64,000 bases of DNA from positions 3,936,979 through 4,000,978 of the forward strand of contig NC_087383.1 of assembly GCF_963675165.1 (NCBI RefSeq), given 5' to 3'. The stretch's first letter is position 1. The number at the start of each line of letters is the position of its first letter. The notes beneath the pieces were generated by a model. It was given only the letters and a program-made list of their open reading frames with translations, was not told where the DNA came from and did no database searches. Position numbers and translations under genes: made by a program. The DNA is from Halichondria panicea (Eukaryota; Porifera; Demospongiae; Suberitida; Halichondriidae). Below, in pieces: positions 55,783 to 64,000 of this stretch.

Positions 55783-57688
55783 TCAGAGGTATTTTTCGTA
55801 TCGAGTCTTGAGATTTTGAACCATCGACCGTGACAATCTCATCGCATCCGTGAATGCTACGGTGGTTAAGATACAGTCAACCTTCACCTCCTCGCTCCAG
55901 ACAACCTTCCTTTGCTTGCATACCCGCCATACTCCAGAGTACGAGCCAACGTACCAGTCAAGCTGAAGGTGGTTTCCATTCGGGTTAATAGCAGTTACCT
56001 TTCCAATCAGTGGAAACTTCTCCATTGAGTATTTATCCAAATACACTGCTACAAATGCACCTACTTGAGGCTGGACTACTTCAGGGGGTTCTGCTGCACC
56101 CAAGGTTTCAATATCTATTTCAGCTGGACTGGTATATTGGCTCGATTGTACTCTCGTGGGTTCACCATCTGCTGCAGACTTGCTTGTGGGGCTCTGGTCT
56201 TCCGGATTTTAATCTACACAGAAAAAAATTTGTAAATACCTAGATATAGAAATGTATAGCTTCAAAAGCTACGTATAATTATATGTAATAACTCTCACCT
56301 TTTTGGAAGGAGTTTTGTCCTTATCAAGGAGCTTTGTCAGGTCTTGACCTAGCTCCGGGTTGGTAGTCACCTTGTGAGCAGAAATAATTGATGTTGAGAT
56401 CAGCTGGTGTATGTCCCACGTGATAAAAGGAACACTGGACAATTCGTCAATGGTTTCGATAAACTCTTCCCAATGACTCCACGCACTAGAACACAACCAG
56501 GGTCAATACTTCTTCAGATCACCAACAAATCGAGGAAGGTCGAGTTTCCCTAATTCGGGTGTCATTAAAGTAGGCTTCTCCAAACAATCAGATATTTCCT
56601 GTTAGGAACATATAGAGCTCTTTATTCAATTAGTATAATTATGCATGCATTAATAATAATGTATTACTATCCGTACAAGTTAGTCTAACCTTGATAATTT
56701 TCAAGCCCGGTTCAATCAGGACCTGATTTTCCACCTCTTTGTTGGGTTCCCATGGATCAGTTGACCATTTCTTGTAATGCATCTCTGCATGTCCAAGACT
56801 GTCTTTCGTGAACCTAAAAACTCCATACTTTGAGTGCCCTTCAACCCCATTTAGATATGGCTCTAAATACGCCTTGAAATCCCAAACTCCATCAATCATT
56901 TCTGATGTTGGATTAGGTGTGTAACTTGCACTGATGGCTGCCAGAAGCCCTGCATTACAAAGCAGAAGAGGTAGCTATACATCAACCAATTTAATCGTTT
57001 GAAAATTGCTTACCTGGGATTGACTCACAACCTCCCCTCCGTATCTTGTCACCTATTCTTGAAAATAGTTGGTCCACGTCCTCGTGCGTGTGCCCGACGG
57101 GTAAGAAATTTATCTGAACCTGTAAATATTAGGATTATATGGAAGTATAATAATTATAAGCAAGAGTATAGAGATTTAGGACTACAATTATTCATTATTC
57201 AGAATAATTATAGTCGTTATCTAAGTACATTCATTTAGAGTGCATGGTGTACAATCTGACAAACCTTTTTGAAGATGTTGAGCTCCACAAGCATAGAGCA
57301 GAAGGCAAGAACATACTTATTCTTGTTTTCTCGGGCTGTGTTGTCCATTTGGAGAAATAGGTTCTGAGGCAACATCTTCTTGGTACGAGCAAAGCTCAGT
57401 AGAACCTTCAAAATGATTGTAATGGTCAAATTGCTGCCATGTGGATATTGAAGTAGATCAATATATGTGAAAGCGATTTTCCCATGAGGACTTTTCGTGT
57501 GGGCAAGCACACCAGTAACGTGCGTCCTTAATTTCCATAGACTGGACTGTGATTTTGCAATTAGGCTGGTCTAGATCTGTGGAAGGTTTGTCTTTGCCTG
57601 GTCCATGCCATCAATGATCAATGTCAGAAATTTTGTTGGTTCCGATCTTGATTTTTCCCTGTGGTGCTGGTATTTTCGACGTTCTATC
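55783..57688 (-). pseudogene. DUF7869-type gene, decayed and 5'-truncated
   Basis: Minus-strand exons: 57688-57265 (LIIDGMDQAKTNLP, HTKSPHGKIAFTYIDLLQYP, FLQMDNTARENKNKYV), 57119-57014 (PVGHTHEDVDQLFSRIGDKI), 56949-56690, 56598-56299, then about 56223-55783 (GAFVAVYLDKYSMEKFPLIG). The HTHEDVDQ and QMDN..RENKNKY motifs identify the DUF7869 group, common in invertebrate genomes and often transposon-linked; function unknown. Lesions: TAG at 57571, TGA at 56503, and no in-phase join between the last two exons. The usual N-terminal half is missing; it may be cut off by the CACTG element that starts at 57812. Confidence 0.7.
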
Positions 57689-57811
57689 CTGTAACGTTAA
57701 CACACAACTAAATTTATTGCCAATAGTATGAGGGTGTTTGCATTGAGTATATAATCTCAATGTAGAAACTGGGGGTTACCAAACACTCCTACTTCAAACG
57801 CTCATTATATA

Positions 57812-58010
57812 CACTGTAAAAAATGTAGTGTGCTGAGCACACTTATGGTTGCCATTGAAGTGTGGCCAACACACTTGCTACACTTGAGTGATTTTTATAG
57901 TGTGCTGGGCACACCATATAAAAGTGTGAACAAAATAAAGTGTGTGTAGCACACTATTCACGTAGCAGAGAAAGTGTGCATGGCACACTAGCACATGATA
58001 TGCACTAGTG
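57812..58010 (+). mobile_element. Left end of a CACTG-type transposon
   Basis: Starts CACTGTAAAAAATGTAGTG. It then repeats palindromic words (GTGTGCTGAGCACAC, GTGTGCTGGGCACAC, GTGTGTAGCACAC, GTGTGCATGGCACAC) about every 40-50 bases. The layout copies the ends of the element at 50299-53664 but with different words. No matching right end is found before 64000, so the element may extend past the window and contain the transposase-like gene at 60902. Confidence 0.5.
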
Positions 58011-58734
58011 AAAATTAACATCATTGATTTATGGAAGTTTTGATCACGACCTTTTCCCTAATTTGGCAATGATCTTGATATCTCTTTCTCAATGCCTGTG
58101 ATATTTGTATACATGTATAATTATTCATGCTAATCCATAACATCAACAAGATACTTAAAATCATAATTATAGTTTTCTACTTATACAGAATCAACACGGA
58201 TCAGAGAATGTAAAACATGACTGTGCATAAGAGATTGAAAGAAAAAGAAATGAACTGTTTTGAAGCCCAACACGTCTTAGTTCCTTTCAGCCATCCACTG
58301 CAGGGGATAAAAAACAACAACATCTCAATACTAACCCATGATGAACTGATAATCAGTTATTTTGATAAAAGTGGAGTATAAAATAATTGCTTTTCGAGTG
58401 TAAAAGCACTGATATACAATTAATGCCCTTGAGCACATGCTGCTTTGGTTACAAAGCATTAGTATAATTCTGTAAATAAGGAGGCAGTTCATTATTACCT
58501 GAGGCGCTGCTCTTTACTGATAAGCGTAAAACTAATAAATAGGTAGCGCTTTAGCTAGCTAGTGCAAAGCTACCGTAGAGGTGCCAAAGCTACATAATAT
58601 TAGTAGATGGTCCTTGTGCAGCTGTATATATATAGCAGTCTACTGTGTCGATCTGTACATGTTATAAATATGCTAATAATTATTGATACACAACTAATCA
58701 TGATAGTACCCCAAGATTGTGTAAATACCCTAAC
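58011..58734. other. Noncoding stretch, no gene seen
   Basis: AT-rich; nothing supported. Confidence 0.4.
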
Positions 58735-60135
58735 AAAGACCAGCAAGTAAAAGTGGGCTTACTTGATCTGCAAAAGGATAGCTAACAAATCCAAAGTCTG
58801 TACGTGTTATGGACAAAAATATGCTAATATTGATACACAACTGATCGATAGTACCCCAAGATTGTGTAAATACCCTAACAACGACCAGTAAAAAGAATGA
58901 AATGGCAAAAGTAAAATTAGGCTCACTTGAAAGATGGTTAGGAAGGCCTATCTGTAAAAGGATAGCTAACAAATTCAAAGTCTGTACGTGTTATAGACAA
59001 AAATATGCTAATATTGATACACAACTGATAGTACCCCAAGATTGTGTAAATACCCTAACAACGACCAGTAAAAAGAATGAAACGGCAAAAGTAAAATTAG
59101 GCTCACTTGAAGGATGGTTAGGAAGGCCTATCTGTAAAAGGATAGCTAACAAATTCAAAGTCTGTACGTGTTATAGACAAAAATATGCTAATATTGATAC
59201 ACAAATGATAGTACCCCAAGATTGTGTAAATACCCTAACAACGACCAGTAAAAAGAATGAAACGGCAAAAGTAAAATTAGGCTCACTTGAAGGATGGTTA
59301 GGAAGGCCTATCTGTAAAAGGATAGCTAACAAATCCAAAGTCTGTACGTGTTATGGACAAAAATATGCTAATATTGATACACAACTGATAGTACCCCAAG
59401 ATTGTGTAAATACCCTAACAACGACCAGTAAAAAGAATGAAACGGCAAAAGTAAATTAGGCTCACTTGAAGGATGGTTAGGAAGGCCTATCTGTAAAAGG
59501 ATAGCTAACAAATCCAAAGTCTGTACGTGTTATGGACAAAAATATGCTAATATTGATACACAACTGATAGTACCCCAAGATTGTGTAAATACCCTAACAA
59601 CGACCAGTAAAAAGAATGAAACGGCAAAAGTAAAATTAGGCTCACTTGAAGGATGGTTAGGAAGGCCTATCTGTAAAAGGATAGCTAACAAATTCAAAGT
59701 CTGTGCGTGTTATAGACAAAAATATGCTAATATTGATACACAACTGATAGTACCCCAAGATTGTGTAAATACCCTAACAACGACCAGTAAAAAGAATGAA
59801 ACGGCAAAAGTAAATTAGGCTCACTTGAAGGATGGTTAGGAAGGCCTATCTGTAAAAGGATAGCTAACAAATCCAAAGTCTGTACGTGTTATGGACAAAA
59901 ATATGCTAATATTGATACACAACTGATAGTACCCCAAGATTGTGTAAATACCCTAACAACGACCAGTAAAAAGAATGAAACGGCAAAAGTAAAATTAGGC
60001 TCACTTGAAGGATGGTTAGGAAGGCCTATCTGTAAAAGGATAGCTAACAAATTCAAAGTCTGTGCGTGTTATAGACAAAAATATGCTAATATTGATACAC
60101 AACTGATAGTACCCCAAGATTGTGTAAATACCCAC
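58735..60135 (+). repeat. 180 bp satellite, about 7.8 copies, coding-compatible period
   Basis: Units run from GGCTCACTTGAAGGATGG to the next, exactly 180 bases in most copies (59101, 59281) and 179 where one A is missing (near 59452 and 59812). Since 180 is divisible by 3, one frame gives a 60-residue repeat (KVKLGSLEGWLGRPICKRIA, then CTCYRQKYANIDTQLIVPQD, CVNTLTTTSKKNE), open over three units at 58902-59459. The 1-base losses break this frame. The period near nucleosome length fits ordinary satellite DNA; a coding role is unproven. Confidence 0.9.
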
Positions 60136-60901
60136 ACAACTACCAGGAGCACATTACAGAAGGAGCAGAGCGTCTTACCTCGGGAATCACATCTCGTGTA
60201 TGTTTACAAAGCATGACCTTATATGCAAAACCGCTAAGTGGATCTGCGGGCAGTGCTAATTGAGCTGACGGTGCACTTTTACCACAATAAAAGTGAAAAG
60301 CAGCTAGCTAGCTATAGGCCTGGTAGTAAGCTCTGTCTTCTAAGAACCCTAGTGAGACTCTCTACTGCAAAAACAAACGCCTAGTATGTGTTAGTCTAGG
60401 TCTAGCAAACTTCTCTGTATAAAGTGACTGGATATGCTCCTCTTCAGAGTTTTCTGTACCTTACCAATGACAGTCTCTCCCATGATGTATACCATCATCC
60501 ATAAGGCCTAGCTTTTCGTTTTGGCTCGACCTAGCTCTCCTCCTGCTGCACTACATACAAAATCTGTTCTTAATGATATTTACAGGCTGACCGCAGTCTG
60601 TAATTTATACACACAGTACTTACACACAGTACTTATAAGGCAATGCGGCGTTTAGGAAGACACACAAGATGTGATTTCCAAACCCATGTACAGTTAGACG
60701 CTCCTTCTGTACTACTACTAACAACAAAAGTATCTTAGAATACACAATTAAACAGACTACTAAGCGGGTTCATGACATGAATTACAGTACACACTATCAG
60801 AGGCAGAAATAAAATGTATGCATGGACGATTGAGTTGCAAAAAACATGCTGTTCTACAACCTATTAACAGCTGCCTTTTTTTAAAAAAACTATTGTTCAA
60901 G
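60136..60901. other. Noncoding stretch upstream of the transposase-like gene
   Basis: No supported gene. An upstream in-frame ATG at 60818 exists, but the residues it would add (lysine/cysteine rich) look unlike the family start. Confidence 0.4.
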
Positions 60902-63900
60902 ATGTCTGAGAGAAAATGGCTATGCCCATCCTGTCATCAGTTTGCTGCTACAACACTACTTAGAGTTTTGACTCACATCAAACAAGTACATTCTTTGGAA
61001 GCAGGTTTTCATGTAACATGTGGATTGAATCAATGCCCCAAAACATATGACAACTTCCAAAGCTACAGGAGACATCTGTATTGCAAACACAGTGACGAAC
61101 TCCATCCCACAACCACCAATCCTGATCACGAACACATTGAACAAGAAGATGACCATGAATTCCTGGAGCCTGCTGCAGACAAAGAAGAAAACTCAAGTAC
61201 AGTTCCAGTGTGCGATAGCACAAGACAATCGGCCCTATTGCTATTGAAAACAACAGTAAAGCACAAGGTGTCAAAAACCTCACTAAACGGAATCATTGAA
61301 GATGTTTCGATGTTTTATGAAGAAAGGACACAGTCTCTGCAGAGTCAGCTAGGTTGCTTACTTCAAAAACGGGGTGTTGAATTCGACAGTGAACTTGTTG
61401 CTGTATTTCAACAGCCACAACTAACAACACCATTCTTGGAACTCAACACTGAGTACTTACGACATCAATACTACAAATCACATTTTGGTTTCATTGTAAG
61501 TTAATATACCATGTATGGCCATAATAATGTTATAGGTTACATGCACAGCGGGTGTTGATGCCAAACATGAGGCTACTAGATCGAAATGATCGACTATGAT
61601 TGTTGCTAAAAGGATGCCAAAGTTCAAAGTCTATAAAATTTATTGCAGCATTTTTTCTTACTTTTGCAGCTATAATGTACCAATAGCTACGCACCGTTCT
61701 CTCTTGAGATACCTCACTAGCGCATTATAAGATTGAATAACTAACACCCAATGCAGGAGCCTGTTGAGCACAAACTGGATGTTGGGCCAGCAGAGACAAA
61801 CTCCAAACATGACTATATATATCTAATTCCAATTCTTCAGTCATTGCAACTCCTGCTTTCAGACGAATTTATTTTGCATGAGGTAAGCATTATGACGAAA
61901 TGTAATTGTACAATAATAGTATTACAACTTTTAGGTACAACGTGGACATGAACGCTCTGATCACCTACTAGGGGATTATTGCGATGGGACCTACTACAAA
62001 TCACACCCACTTTTCATGAACAATCCGGAAGCACTCCAGCTAATCATCTACTACGATGATGTAGAGGTTTGCAATCCACTTGGGTCTAAAGCTACGAAAC
62101 ATAAGCTAGGTATTGTGTTTATTATACATGTTACTTGACACCCTGTCTGATAAAACGAACTACACAGCATTTTTCTATTATTGCTTGGGCAACGTGCAAC
62201 CAAGGTATCGTTCTACTGAGAAAAGTATTCAGTTGCTGGCTATAACAAAGTCATCTGTACTAGTGAAATACGGGGCAAACTGTATACTGACACCAATTAT
62301 GGATGAGATAAAGAAACTAGAAGTAAGTTTACTATAAATTATGATGCCTTCATTGCTCACAACAATAGAATGGAGTAACCCTAAACATCAATGGCAATGA
62401 AGAGCTCTTGTTTGGGACCATTACTTTAGTTCCTGGAGATAATTTAGCCAGTCAGTACCTTGGAGGATACAAACAGTTTTCGAGGGCGCTGAGAAAGTGT
62501 AGACATTGCATGGCAGTCAATGAAGACATGCAGACAACTGTAAGTACCTTATACTAGTTTTGTTTTAATGTTGGTTTGCAATCACAATTTAAACACCTGC
62601 AGTTCCTGTCAGAAAAATTCCTCCCAAGGACCAGACAGACACATACAGCACAGTGTGCCACTCTCTCTGGGATTATGCACGAGCACTATGCTACCACCTA
62701 CGGGGTGCACAGGGATTCTATCCTGAACACATCAGACTACTTTCACGTAACGGAAGGTCTTGTACCCGATATAATGCATGATGTGCTTGAGGGGGCACTA
62801 CCACTAGTTGTGAAACAAATGCTAAAAGCTTTTATGGCGAAAAAGTTGCTAACTCAGGCACAGGTGGAAGAGACAATGGAGATATTCCCATACAAAGGAA
62901 TTGATGCAAGAAACAAGCCAACACCTTGTGCAAAGAAAGTGTTTCTAGCAAATGACCACTCCTTAAAGCAAACAGGTAGGCAAGTTATTATACATAATTA
63001 TTTCTATAATAATAAATGTTCTTTGCTATATAAGCATCACAAATGTGGTGTTTTGGACGACTGCTGCCACTAATGCTCGGACAAACCATTCCCGAGGGAG
63101 ACCCACACTGGGAAAACTTCACCCGCCTACTAAACATAGTGGACATCCTTTTTGCACCAATATGTTCAAAAGACTGGATTGCTTTTCTACGAGACGAGAT
63201 TAACTGGCACCATCAATCCTTCAAAGATCTATACCAGTGCAACATTACACCAAAAATGCACTACATGGTACATTATCCTGATATGATATCAAGGTAACGT
63301 AGCAGTTGAGCTAAAATATCAAATATAACTATTAAGCAGGTATGGACCGATGGTTCACTATTGGTGTATGCGCTTTGAGGGACGACACGGCTTCTTTAAA
63401 GATCTGGCACATAGAGTAAAGTGCTTTAAGAATGTAGCGAAGACTATGGCTTGTCTAAACCAAGAACAGGTGTGTTACCAGATGACTTCCACCTCTAGTA
63501 GAAGTATCTACCATAAAGAGACAAAAGTTGGAATAAGTAAGTTGTACAGAAGATACCTATAACAGAAACCTTAACCCTATCCAACCATTTTTATTCCATT
63601 AGCCACATTGACTCGCACAAGCGAGCTAAACTATAGCACAGTTGTCAAGGAGCAACTGCACTTCGCCACAAACGACACTATTGCTACAAGGTAGGTGTAA
63701 TAAACACGAATGCGTAAAAAGTTAACTCTTAATTTGACAGGCTCTCATGGATTGAAGTCAATGGCATAGTCTACAAGCGTGGAACTATTGTTGTTATTAA
63801 ATCAGAAGAAATTCCTACATTTGGCCTGATAGAGGACATACTGGTTTTCTTAACTGACGAGTTCTACTTGGTGTGCAAACTACTCCATACCGAGAATTAC

Positions 63901-64000
63901 AGCAACCACTATCATGCTTACAAAGTCACTGCAGCATCTCCAACTGAGTACGCAATCTCGACCCCAAACAATTTAGCTGATCACTACCCACTCTCAATGT
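60902..64000 (+). CDS. Zinc-finger, EnSpm/CACTA-like transposase protein (3' partial)
   Basis: Ten exons, all GT-AG and all in phase: 60902-61495, 61757-61882, 61935-62109, 62168-62322, 62369-62539, 62603-62975, 63035-63293, 63340-63536, 63603-63690, 63741-64000+. About 799 residues with no stop. Start: MSERKWLCPSCHQF. Residues 5-65 hold C2H2-type zinc-binding motifs (CPSCHQF.., CGLNQCPKTY..HLYCKH). The central part has YYDDVEVCNPLGSKATKHKL, FYYCLGNVQPRYRS and CRHC. Later come PDIMHDVLEGALPLVVKQML, WCFGRLLPLMLG, NITPKMHYMVHYP and FEGRHGFFKDLAHRVKCFKN. This set is typical of a large family of transposon-encoded or transposon-derived proteins in cnidarians, sponges and fish; I place it near EnSpm/CACTA by memory. 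D and E residues in YYDD, MHDVLEG and EGRH are candidate catalytic acids. Introns of 46-66 bases and an unbroken frame suggest it is active or domesticated. Confidence 0.85.

Noticed and set aside
58735-60135. CRISPR-like array
   Set aside because: Units are contiguous 180 bp repeats without unique spacers, in a eukaryotic genome.

Overview
This is an animal nuclear genome window, most likely from a demosponge. The sequence is AT-rich. Clearly spliced genes have GT-AG introns, often only 46-66 bases long. Repeats and small transposons are dense. It carries a DEATH-NACHT-LRR (NLR) gene pair and a one-exon receptor joining a secreted beta-helix to about nine membrane helices; both types are expanded in sponges. 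The organism assignment is an inference from gene content.

Layout. 1-4.9 kb: noncoding DNA with terminal-inverted-repeat elements, a long perfect hairpin, and a decayed fragment of the neighbouring receptor gene. 5.0-8.7 kb: the intact receptor gene. 9.5-15 kb: decayed exons of an unrecognised coiled-coil gene, here called gene X. 15.9-21.5 kb: a complete but broken Ty3/gypsy-type LTR retroelement on the minus strand, with very short LTRs and a target duplication. 21.6-24.7 kb: NLR-A, a pseudogene (minus strand). 25.6-30.5 kb: left arm of a large inverted duplication, made mainly of a C-rich 46-47 bp minisatellite. 30.7-31.6 kb: second set of gene X exons. 32.1-35.3 kb: NLR-B, which can be read intact with two introns (minus strand). 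35.5-41.2 kb: a disabled copy of EFR3, divergent from NLR-B. 42.8-43.9 kb: a 28 bp minisatellite. 44.6-49.7 kb: right arm of the inverted duplication. 49.9-55.1 kb: a third gene X copy carrying two DNA-transposon insertions whose empty site can be read at the paralogous position in copy B. 55.4-57.7 kb: palindrome cluster and a decayed DUF7869-type gene. 57.8 kb to the end: the left end of a CACTG-type element, a 180 bp satellite, and an intact ten-exon zinc-finger/transposase-like gene that runs off the window.

How it fits together. One duplicated block (gene X tail on plus, NLR tail-to-tail on minus) occurs at 12.9-24.7 kb and 30.1-35.3 kb, and partly at 49.9-55.1 kb. Comparing copies gives direct evidence for frameshifts, deletions and transposon insertions. 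Intact or potentially intact coding is limited to the receptor (4993-8667), NLR-B (32126-35253) and the transposase-like gene (60902-64000+). Most long open frames in 25.6-29.8, 42.8-43.9 and 45.2-49.7 kb are artefacts of stop-free tandem repeats.
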